NCBI RefSeq assembly: GCF_000348805.1
Contig: NC_020510.1
Location: 1 to 64,000 of the forward strand
DNA length: 64,000 nt
Direction of reading: 5' to 3'
Origin: Blattabacterium cuenoti BPAA
Lineage (GTDB): Bacteria; Bacteroidota; Bacteroidia; Flavobacteriales; Blattabacteriaceae
The notes beneath the pieces are model-generated. The model saw nothing but the letters and a program-made list of their open reading frames with translations, ran no database searches and was not told the origin of the DNA. Position 1 is the first letter of the stretch. Every line of letters begins with the position of its first letter. This document shows, one piece after another, positions 10,657-19,896 of this stretch. A program made the position numbers and the translations under genes.

Positions 10657-11060
10657 TGGAGCTGGCGGGATTCGAACCCGCGTCCAAACAAGTAGTATAA
10701 AAGATTTCTACATATTTATCCAAAAATTTTTATATTTTTTTATCCAAGTTTTGGATCTTGAATAAAAACTTAAAATTCAAAATTTAATTTCAGAAAACTT
10801 AAGAATCATCTGTTTTCTTATCCTTAATACTTTTGAGTACCTCTATATCAGAAATTATAAGGAAAAATTTCTGAGAGATATTTTGCTTCTGCTTTTTCTG
10901 CAGACTAAGCTATAACGTTTTTAACAACATTAAGCAGCAAAAGCGTATTCTTTTTCGCCATTTATATATTTTGTAACGCTTGATTTTCGTGTAATACCTT
11001 ACGTGACACGATATGCTTTCTTCTATAACTGATCTTGCTGTCAAATCCAAAATCAGCCCC
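10657..11060 (-). ncRNA. ssrA: transfer-messenger RNA (tmRNA)
   Basis: One-piece tmRNA of about 404 nt, which rescues stalled ribosomes and tags the nascent peptide for proteolysis. On the minus strand the 5' end GGGGCTGATTTTGGATTTGA pairs with the 3' end CAGCTCCA to form the tRNA-like acceptor stem. A T arm with GGTTCGAATC lies near the 3' end and CCA is encoded (10657-10659). The tag reading frame (10959 down to 10930) is GGC GAA AAA GAA TAC GCT TTT GCT GCT TAA. This gives a tag of Ala plus GEKEYAFAA. It lies downstream of the rodA terminator and upstream of lnt. Confidence 0.95.
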
Positions 11061-11106
11061 ATTTATTATTACAATCAATTAATTTGAAATCATTATTGAA
11101 AATATT

Positions 11107-11140
11107 AAAAAATTATCAGATCAAACTGGTTTGATCTGAT
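11107..11140 (-). terminator. intrinsic terminator of the mre-PBP2-rodA operon
   Basis: A perfect 12-bp stem (11115-11126 pairing with 11129-11140) with a 2-nt centre overlaps the rodA stop codon. On the minus strand it is followed at once by a T tract (complement of the A run 11107-11112). This is a textbook hairpin plus U run and would separate the cell-shape operon from the downstream tmRNA gene. Confidence 0.8.
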
Positions 11141-12357
11141 GCATCTATTCTTATAAAGATAAATAATAAAACCGTAAAAGACCAAAGAGATGATCCTCCA
11201 TAACTAAAAAAAGGTAAAACAATTCCTATTGTAGGAAAAAGCCCCATAACCATCCCTAAATTAATAATAAGATGAATAAAGAGAATATTTCCAACTGAAT
11301 ACCCAAAAATTCTTCCAAAAATATTTTTTTGCCTTTCAGATAGAAAATAAATACGACTAATAAATAATAAATAAAATATAATCAAAATTATACTTCCTAT
11401 AAAACCCCATTCTTCTCCTACTGTACAAAAAATATAATCAGTATGTTGTTCAGGAACAAATTTTCCTTTTGTAACAGTTCCTTTTTGATATCCCTTTCCA
11501 AAAAATTTTCCAGAACCAATAGCTGTTTTAGAATATAATAAATTATATCCTACATTATCTCTATATTTTCTGTCAAATTCATTTTGAAATAAAATATTGA
11601 TTCTATCTTTATGATGTTGTTTAAAAAATTTTTGAAAAACAAATGGAGAAAGAAAAGAAAAAACTGAAAAACTAATAAATAAGAATATATAAAAAAATAA
11701 ATCTAGAAATGATATATTTTTTTTCAAAAAAAAGAAAAAAATAAAACTAATAAATAAAAGTAAAATGACGATCCAAGGCGATAAGTTTATCGAAACTACA
11801 AACAATAAAATATAAAATAAGAAATAAAGTATAAAAGAAATAGATAGCCCTTCTCTATATAAAGTAAGAAGAAAAGAAGAAAAAACGATAGAAGAACCAG
11901 GATCCGGTTGTAACAATATCAAAAAAGAAGGTAACACTAATATAATAGATATATGTAATAATGCTTTATTATTATTCTCTATATTTTCCTGACTCATAAT
12001 ATGAGCGATCATCAAAGATGTTGATATTTTAGCTAATTCAGATGGTTGAAAACTAATAGATCCAAAAACATACCAAGATTTTGACCCATTTACATTTTTT
12101 CCAAAAAAAAATACTCCAATTAAAAGAAATAACGTAAACAAAAAGAAAAATGGAGTTATGTGCTTATAATGAATAGGTTTAAATAAAAAAATAATAAATA
12201 TGAAAAAAAAACTTAGTAATATCCATATTAATTGTTTTTCTGCTTTTTCTGGAGATACGGAATATAAATTCATACATCCAAAAAATATCATAATCATATA
12301 AATGACAACAATTCTCCAATCTATATTTCTTAACAATATTTTATTTCTTTTTACCAA
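11116..12357 (-). CDS. rodA: rod-shape SEDS peptidoglycan polymerase RodA
   Basis: RodA is the SEDS glycosyltransferase that polymerises lipid II during cell elongation together with PBP2. The 413-residue protein is almost entirely transmembrane. It carries typical SEDS segments: GSWYVFGSISFQPSELAK, LQPDPGSS, and near the C-terminus PTIGIVLPFFSYGGSS. It starts with TTG (12355-12357) and overlaps the 3' end of the PBP2 gene by 17 bp, indicating translational coupling. It is the last gene of the mre operon. Confidence 0.96.
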   Translation of the reverse strand: MVKRNKILLRNIDWRIVVIYMIMIFFGCMNLYSVSPEKAEKQLIWILLSFFFIFIIFLFKPIHYKHITPFFFLFTLFLLIGVFFFGKNVNGSKSWYVFGSISFQPSELAKISTSLMIAHIMSQENIENNNKALLHISIILVLPSFLILLQPDPGSSIVFSSFLLTLYREGLSISFILYFLFYILLFVVSINLSPWIVILLLFISFIFFFFLKKNISFLDLFFYIFLFISFSVFSFLSPFVFQKFFKQHHKDRINILFQNEFDRKYRDNVGYNLLYSKTAIGSGKFFGKGYQKGTVTKGKFVPEQHTDYIFCTVGEEWGFIGSIILIIFYLLFISRIYFLSERQKNIFGRIFGYSVGNILFIHLIINLGMVMGLFPTIGIVLPFFSYGGSSLWSFTVLLFIFIRIDASDQTSLI

Positions 12358-14245
12358 TAGAATTTTTTGTGTAAAAATTATTGAACTTTTTCATTCTTGC
12401 TATTGAACTATATGTTTTTTGTAGTCCTGATGTCATTATTTTTTTTTCAAGATTTTTTCTATTCACATTATTTTTGATATACTTTTCTGCAATAAGACTA
12501 GCAATAGGCCCAGCCCAACGAGATCCAAATCCTCCATTTTCTATAATAACAGAAATAGCAATTTTAGGATCTTCTACGGGAGCAAATAATATAAAAATAG
12601 AATGATCGGGTAAAGAAACTATTTTATGATTCACTTTAATAAAATTTTGAGAAGTTCCTGTTTTTCCAGCCATTCTAATATCAGATGATTTGAAACTTTT
12701 TCCAGTCCCAATAATAAAAACTTTTTCCATTCCATTAATAATAAAATCAAAATATTTACTTTTAACTTTAGTATGTTTAGCTACAGTATAATTAGGATTA
12801 GATATTGGTTGATGATTAATTCGTTTTACTATATGTGGAGTATAAAAAAAACCCCGATTTGCTATGGCACAAACCATATTAGCTAACTGCATAGGAGTTA
12901 CATTGATTTCCCCTTGCCCAATACTATTAGAAATGATCGTAATGGCATTCCATTTTGTTATTCCGTATTTTTTATTATAATAATCTCCAGAAGGAATGAC
13001 CCCTTTTTCTCCTGTAGCTAAATCATTATATAAATAATTTCCAAAACCAAAACTTTTTATGATATCACACCATTCATTCACTCCTTTTGTCAAATCTTTG
13101 GGATATTTTTCTATAACACGTTTATAAACTTGTGCAAAATAATTATTACAAGAAACAGCTACAGCCGTTTCTACCCCTATAGGAAATCCATGAAATCCAG
13201 AATGACAATGAATTCTTTTCTTTCCATATTTGAATCCCTTATAGCATATAAAAGTAGTATTGGGGTCTACAACTCCCATTTGAAGACCTGCTAACTCAGT
13301 TAGTAATTTAAATGGAGAAGCTGGTGGATAACGAGCTTGTGTAGTTCGATCAAATAAAGGGTTATCTATCGTATCTTTCATTAATTTTTGAAATTCTTTA
13401 GAACGATTCACTCCTACAAACAAATTAGGATTATTAATGGGACTAGAAACCAAGGATAAAATTTCTCCATTTTTAGGATTGATAGCGACTATTCCTCCTT
13501 TTTTTTGATACATAAGCTGTTCTGCATAACTTTGTAAATTCCAATCTATCGTTAAAGAAATATCATCCCCACTTACAGCTTTTACATTATTTTTACTATT
13601 GTTATATCCTCCTATAATACATCCTTTTCTATCTCTTAACCAATATTTTAACCCTTTTTTTCCTCTCAAAACTTTTTCATAAGATTTTTCTACCCCAGCC
13701 CAACCAATAAAATCTCCTATTTGATAATAATTAGATTCCTTTTTAATATCTTTTTGAGTCACTTCTCCTATATATCCTAAAACATTAGCTGAACTTTCTA
13801 CTTTATAATCCCTAAGAGAACGTTTTGTCCAATCAAATCCTTTATACTTATAAAGTTTTTCTTGTATATTGGCAAATTTTTCTTTAGAAATGAAAGGTAA
13901 AAAAACAGATGGTAAATATTTAGAATAAGCTTTTGCTTTTTCTAAATTTTTAGAAAAAGTATTTTTCTCAATTCCTACAAGATTACAAAATTCCATAATA
14001 TTAAAATGTTCATCTATAAGAATAGGAATGACTATTAATTCGTAAATAGATTTGTTAAAAACCAAAAGATTTTCGTTTCTGTCAAAAATAGAACCTCTTT
14101 CAGGAATAATAATCTCTTGTTTAATAGAAGTATTAAATGCATTCAAAATATACTTTTCCGTATATATTTGTATATAAAATAGCCTAACTATAAAAATTAT
14201 ACCGAAAAAACTTAACAAAACGTAAAAATTATATAATTTTTTCAA
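12341..14245 (-). CDS. mrdA: penicillin-binding protein 2 (elongasome transpeptidase)
   Basis: Cross-links peptidoglycan during elongation. The 634-residue protein has one N-terminal membrane helix (about 5-25), a class B dimerisation domain, and a transpeptidase domain with all three active-site motifs: SxxK as ASPFK (about 310), SxN as SCNN (about 365) and KTG in MAGKTGTSQ (about 525). The start is TTG in a 4-nt overlap (TTGA) with the mreD stop. Its place between mreD and rodA matches the usual elongasome cluster. Intact motifs suggest this symbiont still makes a rod-type wall. Confidence 0.96.
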   Translation of the reverse strand: MKKLYNFYVLLSFFGIIFIVRLFYIQIYTEKYILNAFNTSIKQEIIIPERGSIFDRNENLLVFNKSIYELIVIPILIDEHFNIMEFCNLVGIEKNTFSKNLEKAKAYSKYLPSVFLPFISKEKFANIQEKLYKYKGFDWTKRSLRDYKVESSANVLGYIGEVTQKDIKKESNYYQIGDFIGWAGVEKSYEKVLRGKKGLKYWLRDRKGCIIGGYNNSKNNVKAVSGDDISLTIDWNLQSYAEQLMYQKKGGIVAINPKNGEILSLVSSPINNPNLFVGVNRSKEFQKLMKDTIDNPLFDRTTQARYPPASPFKLLTELAGLQMGVVDPNTTFICYKGFKYGKKRIHCHSGFHGFPIGVETAVAVSCNNYFAQVYKRVIEKYPKDLTKGVNEWCDIIKSFGFGNYLYNDLATGEKGVIPSGDYYNKKYGITKWNAITIISNSIGQGEINVTPMQLANMVCAIANRGFFYTPHIVKRINHQPISNPNYTVAKHTKVKSKYFDFIINGMEKVFIIGTGKSFKSSDIRMAGKTGTSQNFIKVNHKIVSLPDHSIFILFAPVEDPKIAISVIIENGGFGSRWAGPIASLIAEKYIKNNVNRKNLEKKIMTSGLQKTYSSIARMKKFNNFYTKNSIGKKK

Positions 14246-14757
14246 TGTTTAATTTTTCTGAAAAAAAAATATATAATACATAAAATAGTTGTAAAAATAC
14301 TGCTCAATATTGTTCTAAATAAAACAATTCTGTTAAAAATAGTACCTTTCAATATTTCTAATATTAATAAAGAAAAATGATGTATAACAACTAAAGAAAA
14401 TATATAAAGCATTTTCCTAATCAAAGGCAATTCATAAATTGAAAAATCATTTCTATTTATAAAATTTTTTCCATCAAAAAAATGGAGAATTTTTAGTCTT
14501 AAAAAAGCAGATAAAGTAGAAGAAAAAGCATGAAAACCTCCAGAATTCATACAATGATCTATCACCCATCCTATTAAAAATGATAAAAATAAAAATACAA
14601 ATTTATTTTTATTGTATGGATATACTAGTATAAAAAGAACATATATATAAGAATAGCATCTTAAAAAGAAAAATAAGGGATTTAATATTGATATTTGAAT
14701 TAAACAAAGAAAAAAAATATAAAAGACAGAAATAATAAAATTTTTAATTAAATTCAT
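14242..14757 (-). CDS. mreD: rod shape-determining protein MreD
   Basis: Small integral membrane protein of the elongasome. The 171-residue sequence shows about five hydrophobic segments and the characteristic GWVIDHCMNSGGFHAFSSTL stretch in the middle. Identification rests on this weak similarity plus its position between mreC and PBP2. It overlaps mreC by 1 bp and PBP2 by 4 bp. Confidence 0.88.
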   Translation of the reverse strand: MNLIKNFIISVFYIFFLCLIQISILNPLFFFLRCYSYIYVLFILVYPYNKNKFVFLFLSFLIGWVIDHCMNSGGFHAFSSTLSAFLRLKILHFFDGKNFINRNDFSIYELPLIRKMLYIFSLVVIHHFSLLILEILKGTIFNRIVLFRTILSSIFTTILCIIYFFFRKIKH

Positions 14758-15590
14758 TATTTATTTTCAACTTTATAAAGTTGAACATCATTCCATTCTT
14801 CTTTTAATAAATTTTTTACAACATAAGCATTTTCTATCGAAGAAAAATTAGCCATGAGTTTCACTTTTATAATATAATTTGCATGTTCTTCATCCAATTT
14901 ATAGGAATGGACTCTTCCAATAGGAATTCCTTCAGGAAAAGTAGCTGATTTTCCATCTGTTTCTACTATATCTCCTTTATGGATAGTGGAATGTCTGGGT
15001 ATATCATATAAACCTACATATTCATAATCTACTCCATCCCAACTCAGAGTTCCAAAATATTTATTTTTCTTTAGTCTGGCATTAACTTTAATTTTCTGAT
15101 TTAAAAGAGAAATCGCTATACTAAAATGTGGAGAAGTTTTTATAATAATCCCTGCAATTCCATTATATAATATAATCCCCATATCTGGTTTTATTCCATC
15201 TACACTTCCTTTGTTGATAGTTATATAATTTTCCTGTTCATGAATACTGTTATTTATAATTTGTACTGGAGTAAAAGTATATTGTTGTAAATAATTAATA
15301 TCCTCTTTTTTAAAATCCTTAGATATTTTTCTTATTTTAGAAAATATTTGAGCATTATGTAATCTTTTATTTTCATTTAAAAGTTTTTTATTTTCAATTT
15401 CTAATAAAAAATAATTTCGAAGTTTATGTATGGTTTCATAAATTTTTCCAATCATAAAATTGGAAGAACCATCATAAATATATTGTTGAAATTTTGAATT
15501 TGAAAAAGAAAGAAAAATAGCAGCGGATTCTAGTAAAAAAAAGAAAATAAAAAAACGCCATTTCAAAAAAAAATTAAAAAATTCACGCAT
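14757..15590 (-). CDS. mreC: rod shape-determining protein MreC
   Basis: Periplasmic scaffold linking MreB, PBP2 and RodA. The 277-residue protein has an N-terminal membrane helix (about 10-30), a coiled-coil region (about 45-95), and a beta-rich C-terminal domain with the family segments ITINKGSVDGIKPDMGI and FPEGIPIGRV. Length is normal for Bacteroidetes. It lies 18 bp downstream of mreB and overlaps mreD by 1 bp. Confidence 0.93.
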   Translation of the reverse strand: MREFFNFFLKWRFFIFFFLLESAAIFLSFSNSKFQQYIYDGSSNFMIGKIYETIHKLRNYFLLEIENKKLLNENKRLHNAQIFSKIRKISKDFKKEDINYLQQYTFTPVQIINNSIHEQENYITINKGSVDGIKPDMGIILYNGIAGIIIKTSPHFSIAISLLNQKIKVNARLKKNKYFGTLSWDGVDYEYVGLYDIPRHSTIHKGDIVETDGKSATFPEGIPIGRVHSYKLDEEHANYIIKVKLMANFSSIENAYVVKNLLKEEWNDVQLYKVENK

Positions 15591-15608
15591 AAAATTAATC
15601 TATCAACC

Positions 15609-16649
15609 CTATTTCATTAAAAATGTAAATTTATCAATATTTTTTAGTGCCACTCCTGTTCCTTTTACTACAGCTCTCAAAGGGTCCTCCACTAAAGAAA
15701 CAGAAAGACCTGTTTTATTGGATATCCTTCGATCTAACCCTCTGAGAAGAGAACCTCCACCTGCCATGTATATTCCTGTTTTATAAATATCTGCTGCAAG
15801 TTCCGGTGGAGTTCTAGAAAGGGTTTCCATTACGGCATCCTCAATTCGTAAAATTGATTTATCTAGAGCTGGAATTGTTTCTTTATAAGAAAGATTCATT
15901 TCTTTAGGTTTTCCTGTAGGAAGATCTCTTCCCTGTATATGAATATCATCTGGAGGGTTTTCTATGGATTCCATAGCCGCTCCTATATCTATTTTTATTT
16001 TTTCTGCAGTTCTTTCTCCAATATACAGATTATATTTAGAACGAAGAAAATAGGATATATCATTTGTAAAAACATCTCCAGCTATTTTTATAGATTTTTG
16101 ACATACTATACCTCCTAAAGCTATCACTCCACATTCTGTTGTTCCACCTCCTATATCAATGATCATATTTCCTTCTGCTTTAGTTACAGAAATTCCTGAA
16201 CCAATAGCAGCTGCCATAGGTTCTTCAATAAGATAAACTTCTTTAGCATTAAGATGTTGAGCTGAGTCTTTTACTGCTCTTTTTTCTACTTCTGTTATTC
16301 CAGATGGAATGCAAATGACCATCGTTAATGATGGAGTAAAAAATTTGTTATTAACACCTGGAACTTTTTTTATGAACTCTTTGATCATTAATTCGGCCAC
16401 TTGATAATCTGCAATGACCCCATCTTTCAATGGTTTGTATATTTTAATATTTTCATGTGTTTTTCCCTGCATTTGTTTAGCCTCCTCTCCTACGGCTAAT
16501 ACTTTTTTTGTTCTCACATCTATAGCTATTATTGAAGGTAAATCAACTATAACTTTGTTATTATGCATGATCAGTGTGTTTGCTGTTCCTAAATCTATAG
16601 CTATTTCTTGAGTAAAAAGATTCTTCATAAAATCAACGACTAAACCCAT
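15609..16649 (-). CDS. mreB: rod shape-determining actin homologue MreB
   Basis: Bacterial actin that organises lateral wall synthesis. The 346-residue protein has the actin-fold nucleotide motifs: phosphate 1 DLGTANTLI (about 19-27), phosphate 2 DIGGGTTECGV, and the adenosine motif MAGGGSLLRGLDRRI. Length and motifs are fully conserved. It is the first gene of the mreB-mreC-mreD-PBP2-rodA operon. It diverges from folK across 88 bp in which I could not find a clear Bacteroidetes promoter. Confidence 0.97.
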   Translation of the reverse strand: MGLVVDFMKNLFTQEIAIDLGTANTLIMHNNKVIVDLPSIIAIDVRTKKVLAVGEEAKQMQGKTHENIKIYKPLKDGVIADYQVAELMIKEFIKKVPGVNNKFFTPSLTMVICIPSGITEVEKRAVKDSAQHLNAKEVYLIEEPMAAAIGSGISVTKAEGNMIIDIGGGTTECGVIALGGIVCQKSIKIAGDVFTNDISYFLRSKYNLYIGERTAEKIKIDIGAAMESIENPPDDIHIQGRDLPTGKPKEMNLSYKETIPALDKSILRIEDAVMETLSRTPPELAADIYKTGIYMAGGGSLLRGLDRRISNKTGLSVSLVEDPLRAVVKGTGVALKNIDKFTFLMK

Positions 16650-16737
16650 TAATATTTATTTATGAAAATATCTACCTAATTTAAATAAAAATACAGTTTT
16701 TCAGTATATTGAATAAATATGTTAATAATTTTTTCTT

Positions 16738-17238
16738 TTGAAAGAACATGATGTCTTTTTGTTACAAGGAAGTAACAAAGAAAATAAAAAAAAATATTTG
16801 GACCAATCTTTAATTTTGATATCGGACGAACTTGGAAAAGTTATTAAAATTTCATCATATTTTGAAAGTGAAGCATGGAATATGAAAAATTATTCTATTT
16901 TTTATAATAGAGCTATACACATAAAAACAAATTATTCTCCTATTGATCTTTTAAAAAAGATTTTGAATATAGAATTTTTTATAGGAAGAAGAAAAAATTC
17001 TTGTCAAGGAGAGTATCAAAACCGAGAAATCGATATAGATATTTTATTTTATGATCATATCATGATTTATAGTTTTATTTTGAAAATTCCACATCCATTA
17101 TTACATTTACGAAGATTTGTTTTAGAACCTATGTGTGAAATTGCTCCAAATCAAAATCATCCAATGTTTAATTTAACTATCCTAGAAATTTTAGGATTAT
17201 GTATAGATAAATTATATGTAAAAAAAATTTCAAAATAA
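16738..17238 (+). CDS. folK: 2-amino-4-hydroxy-6-hydroxymethyldihydropteridine pyrophosphokinase
   Basis: Transfers pyrophosphate from ATP to the pterin in folate biosynthesis. The 166-residue protein shows the HPPK core: N-terminal VFLLQGSN, the GRRKNS loop, the Mg2+-binding REIDIDILFYD motif and the IPHPLLHLRRFVLEPMCEIA segment. The start is TTG 16738-16740. An in-frame TAA at 16726-16728 precedes it and no ATG fits, so TTG is the only reasonable start. It is fused to no other folate enzyme. Confidence 0.92.
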   Translation: MKEHDVFLLQGSNKENKKKYLDQSLILISDELGKVIKISSYFESEAWNMKNYSIFYNRAIHIKTNYSPIDLLKKILNIEFFIGRRKNSCQGEYQNREIDIDILFYDHIMIYSFILKIPHPLLHLRRFVLEPMCEIAPNQNHPMFNLTILEILGLCIDKLYVKKISK

Positions 17239-17261
17239 ATTTTCTTTATTAAATAAAAAAT

Positions 17262-19475
17262 TTGCATCAAATTCGATTTTCTGTTTACATCATAATATTA
17301 TTCATTTCTTCCGTTTCTATTTTTTACGGAAATGAAAAAAAAGAAAATAATGATGAAATATCTAATCATCATGATATAAAAAATGAATTCTTTTTGTTGA
17401 AAGATATTTTCAAATATAAGTCAGATATACAAGAACATGACATAAAAGAAGGAAAATCATATTTAAAAGGAAATGCCACTATAGAATATCATAATACAAA
17501 AGTTGAAGCAGATTATATAGAATTTGATTGGAAAAATGGAGATTTATATGCAAAATCAAAAGAAAAATCTATTTTTTTTCAAAAGGAGAATCAACAATAT
17601 TTTTTTAGAACAATTCACTGGAATTTAAACAAAAAAATAGGAGAAGCAAAAAATTTTTTTTTAAAAGAAAAAAATTATATTGTGATAGCTGATGATATTT
17701 TAAAAAGAAAAGAGGATATTTTAATGAAAAAAGTAATATATACATCAGATCCTTTTTTTTTAGAAAATAAAGATAATTTTCCTGATTTATACTTAAAAAC
17801 AGAAAAATTAAAATATTCTTTTTCAAAAAAATATATTTTTTCTGGTCCAATTTTTTTCTATTTATATAGAGTTCCAATGCCTATTTTCTTTCCGTTTTTA
17901 TATATTCCTATAACAAAATTGAACCAAACATCTTATAGTGGAATTATGTATCCAAAATTTGGAATACAAAACAAAAAAATATACATGAAAGATATAGGAT
18001 TATTTTTTCCCATTTCTAATTTTTTAAATTTAAAAATGAATGCCTCCATATATAATCCTGAAACATGGAAAATTAAAACAAAAATAGAATATAAATTGAA
18101 CAAATATAATGATCATGGATTGATCAATTTTGATTATCAAAATATGTCGCATAAACAAAAAAACTATCTATTTCAATGGGAACATAACTCAGATTTTAAA
18201 TCAAATTCTGAAATAAATTTCAATGCCAATATTAATTATGATAATATTTTTCTATACAATAAAAATTACTCTTATGTAAACATAAGAAAAAAGTTTTCTA
18301 ATTATTTATGGTTTATGGATATTTATATGATTCAAAATAAAGAAAAAAAAGAAATTAAATTTCTAATTCCAGAACTAATTTTACACACAAAAAATGTGCT
18401 CTTTCATGATAAAAAAAACTTTTTTTTAAGTCAGGTTAATCTTGAAAATAGATTTCATTTTAATAATTCTATAGATTTTCAAAAAGTAAAATACTTCCAT
18501 TCTGGATTATTATTTAATCACAATATGAACATGACGGCTTATTTTCCTTTTTTTTATCCTTATTTAAAAATTTCATCTAAAATTTTCTATCAGGATTTTT
18601 ATGCATGGAATTCTCCTGATTTTCAGATTTCAAGTTTTCAAAAGATGGATTTTTCAACAAATATAGTATCTATCCCATTTTATAAAATTTGGAAATTTAA
18701 AAATAAAGCCCTATTGAAACATCAAATTCAACCTATTTTATCTTTTCATATAATGTATTTTCCTCCCGTTTTTTATAACGTAAAAAATCATTTTGAAAAA
18801 AGAATAAATTTGATTTTCAATAATGATTGGATCATAAAAAATCCATGGAATTGTGTTGTTGATTCTTGTGAAAAAATAAAAATTATAAAAGAAATAAACT
18901 CCTCATTTATTGTTGATCATAATTTTATAAAATGGGAAAAATTTCAAATTATGGGTGATATTGATTTAACAAAAAATCTGAAAACAAAATATAAAGCAGG
19001 AATAAATTTTGAGAAAGAAGAAAAAAAAAATAAAATGATATATTTTGATTTTTCTTTTTCTTCTCATTATGACATCAATTTGTTTTCTATAAAAAATGAA
19101 TTTAAAAAAAAAGGGAAAAATCGTTATGATTATTTTTTTTTCGATCAAAACAATTATGCAAAATATTCAATTCCATTGAATTTAAAAATTGATTTTCATT
19201 CCAATTATGAAAATGATTTGAATAAGAAAAAATTGTTCCAAACTTTGTTAAGTTTGAATGGATCTGTAAATATCACAAAATATTGGACAATCAGTTTTCA
19301 TACAGATTATGATTTATTGAAAAATAAAATCATATTTTCTAATATAATTTTTGATAGAGATTTAAGAAGTTTTAAAATGAGTTTCAATTGGATAAGAAAT
19401 TCTTCCTGGTCTTTTTTCATAGGATTAAAAGATCCTAATTTCAGAAATATTATACAGTATAATGAAAAAAACTAA
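17262..19475 (+). CDS. lptD: LPS-assembly outer-membrane protein, LptD/OstA-like
   Basis: Predicted outer-membrane beta-barrel that inserts lipopolysaccharide. The 737-residue protein starts with a signal peptide (about 1-24), followed by an OstA-like domain (GNATIEYHNTKVEADYIEFD, about 65-85) and a long C-terminal region of alternating aromatic strands typical of a barrel. It is shorter than many flavobacterial homologues, which from memory run to about 850-900 residues. The start is TTG 17262. It is followed by ridA and an OstA/LptA-like gene, a neighbourhood conserved in Flavobacteria. Function is inferred from family and context. Confidence 0.82.
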   Translation: MHQIRFSVYIIILFISSVSIFYGNEKKENNDEISNHHDIKNEFFLLKDIFKYKSDIQEHDIKEGKSYLKGNATIEYHNTKVEADYIEFDWKNGDLYAKSKEKSIFFQKENQQYFFRTIHWNLNKKIGEAKNFFLKEKNYIVIADDILKRKEDILMKKVIYTSDPFFLENKDNFPDLYLKTEKLKYSFSKKYIFSGPIFFYLYRVPMPIFFPFLYIPITKLNQTSYSGIMYPKFGIQNKKIYMKDIGLFFPISNFLNLKMNASIYNPETWKIKTKIEYKLNKYNDHGLINFDYQNMSHKQKNYLFQWEHNSDFKSNSEINFNANINYDNIFLYNKNYSYVNIRKKFSNYLWFMDIYMIQNKEKKEIKFLIPELILHTKNVLFHDKKNFFLSQVNLENRFHFNNSIDFQKVKYFHSGLLFNHNMNMTAYFPFFYPYLKISSKIFYQDFYAWNSPDFQISSFQKMDFSTNIVSIPFYKIWKFKNKALLKHQIQPILSFHIMYFPPVFYNVKNHFEKRINLIFNNDWIIKNPWNCVVDSCEKIKIIKEINSSFIVDHNFIKWEKFQIMGDIDLTKNLKTKYKAGINFEKEEKKNKMIYFDFSFSSHYDINLFSIKNEFKKKGKNRYDYFFFDQNNYAKYSIPLNLKIDFHSNYENDLNKKKLFQTLLSLNGSVNITKYWTISFHTDYDLLKNKIIFSNIIFDRDLRSFKMSFNWIRNSSWSFFIGLKDPNFRNIIQYNEKN

Positions 19476-19489
19476 ATGATTCATTAATT

Positions 19490-19873
19490 ATGATACCAAA
19501 AAAATTTTCAATCAATAAAATTCCATCTTATGGTCCATATAATACATGTGTTTTTATCAAAGGTTTTTTATTCGTTTCCGGACAAATAGCGCTAGATCAA
19601 AATACGGAAAAATTAGTTTCCGATAATATAGAAATGGAAACAAAAAAAGTAATGGAGAATATAGAAATTATTCTTTCAGAAAATGGAATAGGATTTCAAA
19701 ATGTTATAAAAACTTCTGTTTTTGTAACAGATATAAATTTTATTCCTAAAATAAATCATGTATATTCCCAATTTTTTCATGAAGGAAGTTATCCAGCCAG
19801 AGAAACTGTACAAGTTTCTGGGCTTCCTAAGAATGCTAATGTTGAAATATCTTTAATTGCATACAAAAATTAA
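19490..19873 (+). CDS. ridA: RidA family reactive enamine/imine deaminase
   Basis: Hydrolyses reactive 2-aminoacrylate-type enamines released by PLP enzymes. The 127-residue protein is normal length. It contains the family signature with the conserved Arg in PARETVQVSGLPKNANVEISLIA near the C-terminus. It lies between the LptD-like and OstA-like genes, an arrangement also seen in Flavobacteria, with 14 bp and 23 bp spacers. Confidence 0.95.
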   Translation: MIPKKFSINKIPSYGPYNTCVFIKGFLFVSGQIALDQNTEKLVSDNIEMETKKVMENIEIILSENGIGFQNVIKTSVFVTDINFIPKINHVYSQFFHEGSYPARETVQVSGLPKNANVEISLIAYKN

Positions 19874-19896
19874 TTCTTTTATTTTTAGAACTAATT

